A DNA stretch of 64,000 bases, from assembly GCA_946415755.1 (NCBI GenBank), contig CAMKTS010000005.1, positions 1-64,000 of the forward strand, written 5' to 3'. Shown here in pieces: positions 42,546-50,758 of this stretch (position 1 is its first letter; the number at the start of each line of letters is the position of its first letter). This stretch comes from an uncultured Prevotella sp. (lineage in GTDB: Bacteria; Bacteroidota; Bacteroidia; Bacteroidales; Bacteroidaceae). The position numbers and the translations under genes are program-made. The notes under the pieces were generated by a model. That model worked only from the letters and a program-made list of their open reading frames with translations, was not told where the DNA came from and ran no database searches.

Positions 42546-43709
42546 CTACTTGCCGCGATTCTTGCGCACAAGTTTCTTGATGGTCTCGACCGAAGCAGCA
42601 GTGTAAAGACCGTCCTCCGGCGTGTTCATACAATAGTCCACCAACTTTTCAACTGTCGATGTAGCCACATGCATACGGGTATCGGCCGAGGCATAGTAGA
42701 TGAATACGCGTCCGTCATCATCAGCAATCCAGCCGTTGGCAAAAGCCACGTTCATAACATCCCCCAGGTACTCATCGCCTTCTGGCACCAGGAAGAAACC
42801 GCCAGGACGCGCAATAACCTTTGTGGGGTCGTCAAGTGCCGTCATGTACATATACAGCACATAGCGCAGGCCATCGGCCGTAGCCCTCACACCATGAGCC
42901 AGATGCAGCCATCCCTTGGCCGTCTTGATGGGGTGGGGGCCCTCACCGTTCTTCACCTCTGTTATGGTATGGTATTGGCGGGAGTAGATAATCTTTTCCT
43001 CTTTTATCTCGGCATGGGTGATGTCATCCACCAGTGCCCAACCGATACCGCCACCGCTTCCAGTATCAATAAACCCATCTTGCGGGCGTGTATAGAAAGC
43101 GTATTTCCCATCGACAAACTCTGGGTGTAGTACTACGTTGCGCTGTTGCGATTTCGTCTTCAGGTCGGGTAGGCGCTCCCAGGTCTTCAAGTCCTTAGTA
43201 CGGGCTATGGCTGCCGTAGCAGTGGCAGCACTGAGATTGCCAGGCTGTGAGTCGTCGTGACGCTCTGCACAGAATACGCCGTAGATCCAACCGTCTTCAT
43301 GGCGGGTGATACGCATGTCGTAGATGTTGGTGGCGGGAATCACATCATCGGGCATGGTGATAGGCTCCTCCCAGAAACGGAAGTTGTCCACACCGTTCGG
43401 ACTCTCTGCCACGGCAAAGAATGATTTGCGGTCGGCTCCCTCCACACGTACTACCAGCACGTATTTGCCATTCCATTTGATAGCTCCGCTGTTCAGCGTC
43501 GCATTCATCATGATACGCTGCATCAGGTAGGGATTGTCTTGCTCGTTGAAGTCGTATTTCCATTCCAGTGGCGTATGCTCGGCTGTCAGGATGGGGTTCT
43601 GATACTTCTCATAGATGCCGTTACCCCCTACTACGGGGTGATTCTTGCGCATCAGCAGTGCCTCGTGGCGAGCACGAAGTGCTTCTACTCTCTCTTGAAA
43701 ATTGCTCAT
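42546..43709 (-). CDS. GH130 4-O-beta-D-mannosyl-D-glucose phosphorylase
   Basis: 387 residues with a GH130 five-bladed propeller. ATNIYDMRITRHEDGWIYG near 125-143 contains the conserved catalytic Asp of the GH130_1 mannosylglucose phosphorylases. NVVLHPEFVDGKYAFYTRPQ and GEGPHPIKTAKGWLHLAHGV hold further conserved active-site residues. It phosphorolyses mannosyl-glucose to mannose-1-phosphate and glucose. The mannose-1-phosphate can feed glycolysis or GDP-mannose. It sits between symporter and mannanase, as in the Bacteroides cluster. Confidence 0.94.
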   Translation of the reverse strand: MSNFQERVEALRARHEALLMRKNHPVVGGNGIYEKYQNPILTAEHTPLEWKYDFNEQDNPYLMQRIMMNATLNSGAIKWNGKYVLVVRVEGADRKSFFAVAESPNGVDNFRFWEEPITMPDDVIPATNIYDMRITRHEDGWIYGVFCAERHDDSQPGNLSAATATAAIARTKDLKTWERLPDLKTKSQQRNVVLHPEFVDGKYAFYTRPQDGFIDTGSGGGIGWALVDDITHAEIKEEKIIYSRQYHTITEVKNGEGPHPIKTAKGWLHLAHGVRATADGLRYVLYMYMTALDDPTKVIARPGGFFLVPEGDEYLGDVMNVAFANGWIADDDGRVFIYYASADTRMHVATSTVEKLVDYCMNTPEDGLYTAASVETIKKLVRKNRGK

Positions 43710-43731
43710 AAATACTAATTGTTATTGCTTG

Positions 43732-44838
43732 TTATTCTTGTATGTCTTTTAGGAACAGGGTGTTCTCTGCCTCATATAGTTTCTTGAAGTCAGTAGCACA
43801 GGGCAACTCTGGAGAAGGAGCAAAATACTCCTCTTTATAGTTGCGCCATAGCAGGAAATAGCTGATAGGGTACTGGTCCATAATGGGTTTCAGTACGCGG
43901 GTGTACCATGTGGAGTCGGGCATGTTCTTCATTCCACACTCCGTGATGGCCAGCAGTTTTCCGTTTTTCTTGGCAAAGTCGCTGAGGAAAGCGAGGTCGG
44001 CCGTCAGCTGTGTCTTGAAGTCCTGCTCTGTGCCCCATTGGTATGAATCCTCGCCAATAAGTGTAACACGGTCATTGCCGGGATAACGTGCTATGAATCG
44101 CTCTTCCGTCCATTTTCCATCAAGGTTGGGTGAATAGCTCCACAGCAGGTTGTTGAGCTTGCGTGTCTTCAACTCGTCCTGCAGTAGATCCCATAGGCCA
44201 TGGAATTCATTGTCGCTGCAAAGTTTTTGTCCCCACCAGAACCACGAGCCGTTATTCTCATGCCAGGGACGGAAGATGATGGGTACGGGCTTGCCGTCTT
44301 CGGTCTTCAGTGTCAGCAGGAAGTCGCCCACCCTCTTCATCCACAGTTGGAACTTCTCAAACTGTGAGCCGCCAGGCAGAACGCTGGCCACCACCGTCGA
44401 GTCGGTGACATCCCAAGCTGTACCGCCAGTCAGCGGATTACGTGGATGCCAGCTGATAGTAACGATGCCGCCCCGCTTATGGTGGGCTATCAATTCGTCG
44501 TGAATACGTGTGAATGGCACGCTGTCGAGATTTTTCTCATCGCCCATCTCAATGCCTCCCAGGTCGAATCCCATTACGGCAGGATAGTCGCCAACGGTAG
44601 CCAGCACGTCGCTTTTCCCTAATTCTGGACGTTGCGGGTCTTCTATTCCCGACCATGTCACGCCATAGAACGGGTCATCCTGATGGCCTGCCATATAGCC
44701 TTTCTGCTGCAGTGCCTGCAAGCGCTCTGCCAGTTGCTCACTCGGTGTCTTCACCGTCTCACTCTTTTTTCCACAGGCTGCCATCATGATGGCTATACCT
44801 ATTATATAAATAACATGCTTCATATTCTCTTGTTTCAT
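43732..44838 (-). CDS. GH26 beta-mannanase lipoprotein
   Basis: 368 residues. The lipobox is MMAACG (Cys about 22). The GH26 barrel shows RPWHENNGSWFWWG near 198-211 with the acid/base Glu, and LLAITECGMKNMP near 302-314 with the nucleophile Glu. It cuts beta-1,4-mannan, releasing mannobiose for the downstream pathway. The lipid anchor places it at the periplasmic face or the cell surface. Two close ATGs exist (44838 and 44823) and the first is kept. Confidence 0.95.
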   Translation of the reverse strand: MKQENMKHVIYIIGIAIMMAACGKKSETVKTPSEQLAERLQALQQKGYMAGHQDDPFYGVTWSGIEDPQRPELGKSDVLATVGDYPAVMGFDLGGIEMGDEKNLDSVPFTRIHDELIAHHKRGGIVTISWHPRNPLTGGTAWDVTDSTVVASVLPGGSQFEKFQLWMKRVGDFLLTLKTEDGKPVPIIFRPWHENNGSWFWWGQKLCSDNEFHGLWDLLQDELKTRKLNNLLWSYSPNLDGKWTEERFIARYPGNDRVTLIGEDSYQWGTEQDFKTQLTADLAFLSDFAKKNGKLLAITECGMKNMPDSTWYTRVLKPIMDQYPISYFLLWRNYKEEYFAPSPELPCATDFKKLYEAENTLFLKDIQE

Positions 44839-44845
44839 GATTGTT

Positions 44846-46144
44846 TTACTCTTTTACTCCCAATTCCTTCAACAGCCAGTTCTCCCATTCGTCCCACTGC
44901 TCTTGAAACCAGAAATGCCAGGTGGCCTGATAGGGAGAGATGGCTTTGGGGCCTTTTACGGTATTATATGTGGCGTATGCCGTAGTAGGAGGTACCACGT
45001 CATCGTTATAGCCAAACGAGAACCACCCATGCTGTCGGTCTGTTATCAGTCTTGCAAAGTTGACTCCATCATAATAGCGAGACATTTCTATCTGTTTCTC
45101 CTGTCCCTTCCCTTTGTTCCAGTAGAAGTAGTGTGGCCATCCGCATGCCACCCCCTTGAGTGCAGCCGTGTAGTCGCACATGGCAGCATGCACGGCACCA
45201 TAGCACGTTATCCGCTTGTCGAGGCCAGCTGTTGCCAGAGACAGAAAACCTCCCTGACTCGATCCCGTAACCCCTAGTTCTTTGCCGTTCCATGGTGTGT
45301 ACTGCTCAATATAGTCAAGTGCGCGGATGCAGCCCAGTACCACCCGCTTGTAATAGTTCTTGTCACGGTCATCCATCCCCGTCTCCCAATAGCCCATCAA
45401 TGCTCCGTTAAAGATGTTGTCATAAACTTTCTGCTCCATGGTCACAGGTATGCCATGAATGCCAATCTCCAAAGTGATTGCTCCTTGCGAGGCTGTATAT
45501 ACATCGCCGCCATAAGGGCGCACACCGGCTCCTGGCACGCGTAGCAGGGCGGGATATTTCCCTTCCTTCACGGGTACACAGAGAATTCCAAAGGTGCGCC
45601 AGTTCTGCTGAATATTCTGGAACGACACCTCATAGACGTTGACATCTGCCGTGCAGCGCTCTGGCAGCAATCGCTTGGTCGGGTTAAGCACTGTCTTGCG
45701 TGCTTCTGCAATGGCATTGCTCCAGAATGACTCAAAGTCGGCAGGCATTACCGTCGTAGGTTGTAGCTGTTCCGGTGAGAAGGCTGCGGCACAGGCTCCT
45801 TTGTATTCCTTGCCGTTGACATAGGCTTTCACGTCAACACGGTAGAAGCCTGGTTTCGTCATCTTTCCCTTTATCGTCAGTGTGCCGTCCTTCAGTACCA
45901 CTCCTTGTTTCTTGACGTCCTGATACATCTCTGGTCCTGCCTGATAGTCGATGGTGACATTGTCCAGCAATGTCGATGACTTGGTAACACTCACTTTGAA
46001 TACAGCGGTCTGCCCTACCTCATAGTGCCAGTCTTGATGGTCTGGTACTACGTTTACCTGAATGCCGGTTCCGATAATCTGGGCGGCAACTGGGCACATG
46101 CTCTGTAAAGCTGTGAGCAGTAGGAAAATACAGAATTTCTTCAT
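44846..46144 (-). CDS. CE7 family acetyl esterase (acetylxylan esterase-like)
   Basis: 432 residues from ATG 46144 (MKKFCIFLLLTALQSMCPVAAQ signal peptide). An N-terminal Ig-like domain (about 30-120) is followed by a CE7 alpha/beta-hydrolase. It has PADFESFWSNAIAEA near 130, RVPGAGVRPYGGD, nucleophile motif GSSQGGFLSLA near 282-292, Asp in GYNDDVVPPTTAY and His in ATWHFWFQEQ. CE7 enzymes remove acetyl groups from oligosaccharides. Here it would deacetylate mannan or its fragments ahead of the mannanase and epimerase steps. It heads the five-gene minus-strand cluster, 7 bp before the mannanase. Confidence 0.9.
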   Translation of the reverse strand: MKKFCIFLLLTALQSMCPVAAQIIGTGIQVNVVPDHQDWHYEVGQTAVFKVSVTKSSTLLDNVTIDYQAGPEMYQDVKKQGVVLKDGTLTIKGKMTKPGFYRVDVKAYVNGKEYKGACAAAFSPEQLQPTTVMPADFESFWSNAIAEARKTVLNPTKRLLPERCTADVNVYEVSFQNIQQNWRTFGILCVPVKEGKYPALLRVPGAGVRPYGGDVYTASQGAITLEIGIHGIPVTMEQKVYDNIFNGALMGYWETGMDDRDKNYYKRVVLGCIRALDYIEQYTPWNGKELGVTGSSQGGFLSLATAGLDKRITCYGAVHAAMCDYTAALKGVACGWPHYFYWNKGKGQEKQIEMSRYYDGVNFARLITDRQHGWFSFGYNDDVVPPTTAYATYNTVKGPKAISPYQATWHFWFQEQWDEWENWLLKELGVKE

Positions 46145-46185
46145 ATTAGTATGGTTTTTAGTAATCATTCAGTTCAAAATCGTTG

Positions 46186-46193
46186 CAAAGTTA
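46186..46193 (-). promoter_or_regulatory. -7 box of the mannan cluster
   Basis: TAACTTTG on the minus strand 41 bp before the esterase ATG. A well-placed -33 TTTG is not seen, which would fit an activator-dependent promoter (inference). Confidence 0.45.
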
Positions 46194-46301
46194 GCACTAT
46201 TTTCTGAATTAATACGATACTATTTTGTCTAACTCATATACTTTTACAAAATGATATTTTTAAAAAAACTTAAAACACGCAGAATGCTTGTATAAAATAT
46301 G

Positions 46302-46309
46302 TATCTTTG
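46302..46309 (+). promoter_or_regulatory. -7 box before DUF6057 copy 1
   Basis: TATCTTTG lies inside the 5' end of the track ORF. Transcription would begin near 46316, so the real start codon is the ATG at 46327. Confidence 0.5.
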
Positions 46310-46326
46310 CAAAAAAATATAGAAGG

Positions 46327-47742
46327 ATGGATGAATATGTAAAGAGACCGGCACGATATGTTTTGCTATCATTGGGAGCACTATGGACAGTAGCCTGTTT
46401 TGCTTTCTATCAGTGGTGCTATCCCTACCATTTTTTCTATAAGGAACAGAACCAACTGTTTCTGTGGTCGTCTGATTACATAGCTTCTTACTTTCAGGAG
46501 TCAGCGTGGCTGTCCTCATTAGTGGGCGACTTCCTCACACAGTTTTATTATTATCTCTATGCAGGTGCTACAATCCTCACCCTCACATTGGTAATCGTGC
46601 TGTGGCTGACCTATATCGTGCTCCGACGATTCGGCATGGGGCGTTGGTGGGCCTTTGCCGTTGCCCTGCTGATAGCCACCGTGGAAGCCGTATTCCATTT
46701 GCGCTACGATTTCAAACTCTCAGCAACCATGTCACTCCTTGGGTGGCTCTGCTTGATAGGACTCTTAAGTTGCTGGGTGCAGAATCGCCGACGGCTATGG
46801 AGGACAGTGCTGGCATTGGCCGTTGCAGTTCCACTTGGTTTTTGGGTGTTTGGCATTCCTTCCTTTGGCCGGTTCACTCTGCCCAATTGGTATCTTGAAC
46901 GGCAGTTAGCCGTTGACAGCGAGTATTATTTCGGCAACTGGGACAAGGTGACCCAGATAGTGGAGGAGGATACAGGACGTACACCGGAGATGTTGTTCTT
47001 TTACAACCTTGTGAAGGCACAGCGTGGTCAGTTGCCCGATGTCCTGCTGAAATATACGCCCAACAATTTAGGTACCTTTTATCATATCGGACCGGAAACC
47101 CCCTTGCTCATTATTAAGAATATGAACGAGTTGTACTATGCCTTAGGCGACATGACCTTCACGGAGCGGGCTGCCTTGATGGCAAATGTGTTCTCCCCCG
47201 ACAACCGCAACAACCGCATGGTGAAACGACTTGCCGAGTGTGCCATTGTCAGCGGTGACTCCCTGGCGGCTTGTAAATTCCTGCGACAGCTGGAGCAGAC
47301 CTTCGTTTGGCGAGATTGGGCACGTAACGCCCCCTCTTCCGTGTACTATGCTGAGAAGGCCAGATACAACAACCGTCAGGATACCGTTTCCGTCAACGAT
47401 AATACCCACTTCATCATGGTGCAGCTGCTCGACTCCAATCCCGATAATGAGGTGGCTCTCGACTATATCCTGTGCAGCACGCTGCTGTTGAAGGATATTA
47501 CCAACTTCAAGCGCGACTACGATCGATATTGTTCAGCACGTCCGCGACTTAAAAAGCTCTATCAGGAAGCCCTCTGCATCTGGTTGGCAGGTACGAAAGC
47601 CTCTGAGGAGGAGTGGCTTCGCTATATCCGACAGAACGATGTCCTTCAACGCTTTGCACAGTATAACCAACAACGTGGCAGTGCTGCCTTCCGCGACACC
47701 TATTGGTACTATTTTGATACAGCTAAAGTTCCACAGCCATGA
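46327..47742 (+). CDS. DUF6057 family membrane protein, copy 1
   Basis: 471 residues. Six or so transmembrane helices occupy about 10-195. The conserved motif YKEQNQLFLWSSDYIASYF follows the first helix, and the same EQ-x-QLF motif recurs in copies 2 and 3. The C-terminal half (about 205-470) is a helical, TPR-like solenoid (SGDSLAACKFLRQLEQTFVWRDWARNA, NDNTHFIMVQLLDSNPDNEVALDYILC) predicted outside the membrane. The function is unknown. The ATG at 46327 is chosen because the -7 promoter box overlaps the longer track start. It overlaps the PD40 haem lipoprotein gene by 4 bp, so the products are probably made in fixed ratio and may form a complex. Confidence 0.85.
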   Translation: MDEYVKRPARYVLLSLGALWTVACFAFYQWCYPYHFFYKEQNQLFLWSSDYIASYFQESAWLSSLVGDFLTQFYYYLYAGATILTLTLVIVLWLTYIVLRRFGMGRWWAFAVALLIATVEAVFHLRYDFKLSATMSLLGWLCLIGLLSCWVQNRRRLWRTVLALAVAVPLGFWVFGIPSFGRFTLPNWYLERQLAVDSEYYFGNWDKVTQIVEEDTGRTPEMLFFYNLVKAQRGQLPDVLLKYTPNNLGTFYHIGPETPLLIIKNMNELYYALGDMTFTERAALMANVFSPDNRNNRMVKRLAECAIVSGDSLAACKFLRQLEQTFVWRDWARNAPSSVYYAEKARYNNRQDTVSVNDNTHFIMVQLLDSNPDNEVALDYILCSTLLLKDITNFKRDYDRYCSARPRLKKLYQEALCIWLAGTKASEEEWLRYIRQNDVLQRFAQYNQQRGSAAFRDTYWYYFDTAKVPQP

Positions 47743-49220
47743 GAATAATCCTGACATACCTGTACGTCCTTACCATCCTATTGGTGCTTTCTTCCTGTAC
47801 TCCAACTCCACAGGATGTGAAGAAGAGTAATCTGTTGCCTCCCATCTATCCCGACTACTGTGACGTCACCATTCCAGCCAATATTGCTCCGCTGAATTTT
47901 CTTGTCCGTGACGAGGCCATAGAGGCCGTGCAAGTTGATGTGGAACCAGAGGAACAGGGGAAGACTCCTTCCATGAGTGTCAATGCCAGGGGAAACAAGG
48001 TGGTTTTTGATATGGATGAGTGGAAACGCATGACCAGTCGTCAGGGTAGGGTAAAGGTCACAGTTACTGTACTGAAAGATGGCCAATGGACGGCATACCG
48101 CATCTTCCATTGGCAGATAGTGAGTGACTTGATTGATCCCTATCTCACCTATCGCCTCATAGAGCCTGACTATGAGATATGGAACCGTTTGCAAATCAGA
48201 CAGCGCTGTATAGAGAATTATGATGAGAAGACACTTAGCGACTATCAGCATGCCGACAACCAGTGCATGAACTGTCATACCACCGCCAGTCAGAATCCCA
48301 ACCTCTCCATGATGTATGTCAGAGGTCCAAGGGGTGGTGCCTTCCTCAACCAGCACGGCAAGCTGCGCAAACTGGCTCTCAAGGCCGATGATATGGTTAG
48401 TGGCTCTGTCTACTTCGGCTTTTCCCCGTCAGGGCGTTACATCACCTTCTCCACCAATGTCATCATTCCCGGTTTCCACTCCAAGGCCGGCAAGCGCTTA
48501 GAGGTGTACGACTCCAAGTCCGATGTCTACGTGGCCGACCTGCAGGAGCACCGTTTCATCCGCTCTCCGCTGCTCAGCGACAGCACCGTCCTCGAGACGT
48601 TCCCCACCTTCTCGCCCGACGGCAAGTACATCTATTATTGTGCTGCCCGCGCCGTTCGTCTGCCACAGGAGTTGAAGCAGCTACAGTATGCCTTGGTACG
48701 CATCCCCTTCGACGAGAAGACCGGCACCGTCGGCACCACCGTTGACACCCTGATACACCGTGCCGCCACTGCATCACAGCATACCAAGCAAAGTGTCTGC
48801 CACCCCCGAATATCTCCCGACGGGCACCATCTGCTGTTCACCGTACAGGCCTATGGCACCTTCCCCATCTGGCACCAAGAGTCAGACCTACGCATGATGG
48901 ACTTGCAGACGGGTGCTGTCGACTCGCTGACACTGGTGAATAGCGACAAGAGCGACACCTACCATTCCTGGTCAAGCAACAGCCGTTGGTTCGTCTTTGC
49001 CTCCAAGCGTGACGACGGGCTCTTTGGCAAGCCGTACTTCTGCTATGTCGACCGTAACGGAAAGGCTCACAAGCCGTTCTGTCTGCCACAGAAGTCTCCC
49101 ACTTTCTACGACAACACACTCAAGTCGTTCAATACGCCGGAACTGTCGAAAGGCGAGATACCCTTCGACGCTACAGACATCGAAAAAGCCCTGCGACAAG
49201 AAGCAGAGCCTTTTCAATGA
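47739..49220 (+). CDS. PD40 beta-propeller lipoprotein with CxxCH motif, copy 1
   Basis: 493 residues. The lipoprotein signal ends LSSC (Cys about 20). An N-terminal beta-sandwich (about 35-140: IYPDYCDVTIPANIAPLNF) is followed by a CMNCH haem-c motif at Cys176, then WD40-like PD40 blades (FGFSPSGRYITFSTN, FPTFSPDGKYIYYCAAR, HPRISPDGHHLLFTVQ, YHSWSSNSRWFVFASKRDDG). PD40 repeats recall TolB. The single CxxCH predicts covalent haem attached in the periplasm. The redox or sensing role is unknown. ATGA overlap with the upstream DUF6057 gene. Confidence 0.88.
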   Translation: MRIILTYLYVLTILLVLSSCTPTPQDVKKSNLLPPIYPDYCDVTIPANIAPLNFLVRDEAIEAVQVDVEPEEQGKTPSMSVNARGNKVVFDMDEWKRMTSRQGRVKVTVTVLKDGQWTAYRIFHWQIVSDLIDPYLTYRLIEPDYEIWNRLQIRQRCIENYDEKTLSDYQHADNQCMNCHTTASQNPNLSMMYVRGPRGGAFLNQHGKLRKLALKADDMVSGSVYFGFSPSGRYITFSTNVIIPGFHSKAGKRLEVYDSKSDVYVADLQEHRFIRSPLLSDSTVLETFPTFSPDGKYIYYCAARAVRLPQELKQLQYALVRIPFDEKTGTVGTTVDTLIHRAATASQHTKQSVCHPRISPDGHHLLFTVQAYGTFPIWHQESDLRMMDLQTGAVDSLTLVNSDKSDTYHSWSSNSRWFVFASKRDDGLFGKPYFCYVDRNGKAHKPFCLPQKSPTFYDNTLKSFNTPELSKGEIPFDATDIEKALRQEAEPFQ

Positions 49221-49229
49221 TTGAATGAT

Positions 49230-50723
49230 TTACTTCATTTTCGTTTCCACCCGCCTGTCACTCATCACCTCGCGGGCGGCAGCATGACTGTCAAACTCCA
49301 CCTTGCGTTTGGCAAAGTCGGGGGTGTTATAGGAATAGAGGCTGCGTTCGTAATACTCCTGCGGATTGCGCTGAGGCAGCATGAAGGGTTTCGAGAAACG
49401 GCCCTTGTCATCCACGCTGGCCATATACAGCCGTGAGTAGAGGCCGTCGTCGCGGCGACTGGTGAAGACTATCCAGTGGCTGTTGACATTCCAGTTATGA
49501 TAGCTGTCAGCCCTAGGACTGTTGATTTCCTTCACTTCCCGTGCCTCGCCGGTCTGCACATCGAGCAGCCACTGCTCGCTCTCCTCGTGCCAGATGGAGA
49601 AATAGCCGTAGTCCGTCAGCGTAAAGAGGATGTAGTGGCCGTCATAGGAGGGGCGCGGCCATGTCAGGCTCTTCCCCATAGCCACCGCGTTGAACACCGT
49701 GTCCACCCGCTCACCGAAGGTGCCTGTCTCCGGATTAAAGGCTATCTTGCAGAGGTTATACTTCTCGTCCTTGTAGTGGGCGGGATACTCCTGTTGCTTG
49801 CAGGTCATGTAGTAGAGCGTCTTGCCGTCGGGCGAGAACACCGGCGAGTTCTCCGACCAGTCGGCAGTCATCAGCAGCGAGTCGGTCAGCAGCTCATGGG
49901 TTACAGGATTATAGACGAATACGTCCGACGACAGGTCGAACACCTCTATCCTTTCGTCTTTCACCATGTGGAATCCCTGGCGCGTCTGGTTGGTCGAGAA
50001 GGCGCAGTATTTTCCTGACGGGTGCCAATACGGGTACACCATCGAACCGCCCAACAGGTCGTTTTTCGCCTTCAGCCACTCGCGCTTGCCATCCATCTGT
50101 ATCATCGTGGCACCGTGGGCGCCGCGCACATGGAACACAAAACGGCTGGGGTCGGTGCGGTTCGACATGTGGCAGTTCACACACTGTCCCGGTATCTGCA
50201 GGTTGTCGATGATGGCTGTCTCATCGAAGTTCGACAGGTCACGCTGGTAGAGTCCCATGTGGCTGTACACCTCATAGCCAGGAGCTATCCGGCGATAGGT
50301 CAGCCCCCACTCTTCCAGCTCATACGGACTGACAGCAATTTGGAAATCCTTGTATTGTATCCACCGGCCGTCCTTTCGTATACAGACGGTGAAAGTCAGC
50401 TGTCCACCCTTGTTCTGCTGTGTCAGGGCGTGCCACTCGTCCACGTCGAAGTCGGCCCACTCACTCTGTGCATGCAGGCTTCCACCCTCAGAACCCTTGA
50501 CCGTCACATCAACCACTTCAGCATCCTTCACGTTGAAGTCCAACGGTGCCACACCGGCAGGAATGGTCACGCCGATATAGTCGGGGTAAATAAGTGGCAG
50601 CTGGTCTGTCTTTTGCACATTCGTCGGCCCCGACGAGCAGGAAAGGTAAAGGGGTAAAAGGGTGAAAAGGTAAAGCATGACCTTCGCCCAAGCCTTTCTA
50701 TGGATATTTCTTGACGGTATCAT
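49230..50723 (-). CDS. PD40 beta-propeller lipoprotein with CxxCH motif, copy 2
   Basis: 497 residues, same architecture as copies 1 and 3. The lipobox is YLSC (Cys about 29), behind a signal core written by a GGTAAA-type simple repeat. IYPDYIGVTIPAGVAPLDF is near 45-63. CVNCH begins at Cys181, after LQIPGQ. The blades include YWHPSGKYCAFSTN, SPVFSPDGKTLYYMTC and YHNWNVNSHWIVFTSRRDDGLYS, and the conserved PFMLPQRNP...YNTPDFAKRKVEF ends it. It is closer to copy 3 than to copy 1. An alternative start at 50678 would leave a very short signal peptide. It converges on copy 1 with a 9-bp gap and no terminator. Confidence 0.88.
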   Translation of the reverse strand: MIPSRNIHRKAWAKVMLYLFTLLPLYLSCSSGPTNVQKTDQLPLIYPDYIGVTIPAGVAPLDFNVKDAEVVDVTVKGSEGGSLHAQSEWADFDVDEWHALTQQNKGGQLTFTVCIRKDGRWIQYKDFQIAVSPYELEEWGLTYRRIAPGYEVYSHMGLYQRDLSNFDETAIIDNLQIPGQCVNCHMSNRTDPSRFVFHVRGAHGATMIQMDGKREWLKAKNDLLGGSMVYPYWHPSGKYCAFSTNQTRQGFHMVKDERIEVFDLSSDVFVYNPVTHELLTDSLLMTADWSENSPVFSPDGKTLYYMTCKQQEYPAHYKDEKYNLCKIAFNPETGTFGERVDTVFNAVAMGKSLTWPRPSYDGHYILFTLTDYGYFSIWHEESEQWLLDVQTGEAREVKEINSPRADSYHNWNVNSHWIVFTSRRDDGLYSRLYMASVDDKGRFSKPFMLPQRNPQEYYERSLYSYNTPDFAKRKVEFDSHAAAREVMSDRRVETKMK

Positions 50724-50758
50724 CTCCGCGTTTTCGTTTTAGCTTTAACTCTTAATTT

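Noticed and set aside
46327-49220. PD40 proteins as TolB of the Tol-Pal system
   Set aside because: They are lipidated, have a CxxCH motif and a DUF6057 partner, and no tolQRA or pal genes are near.
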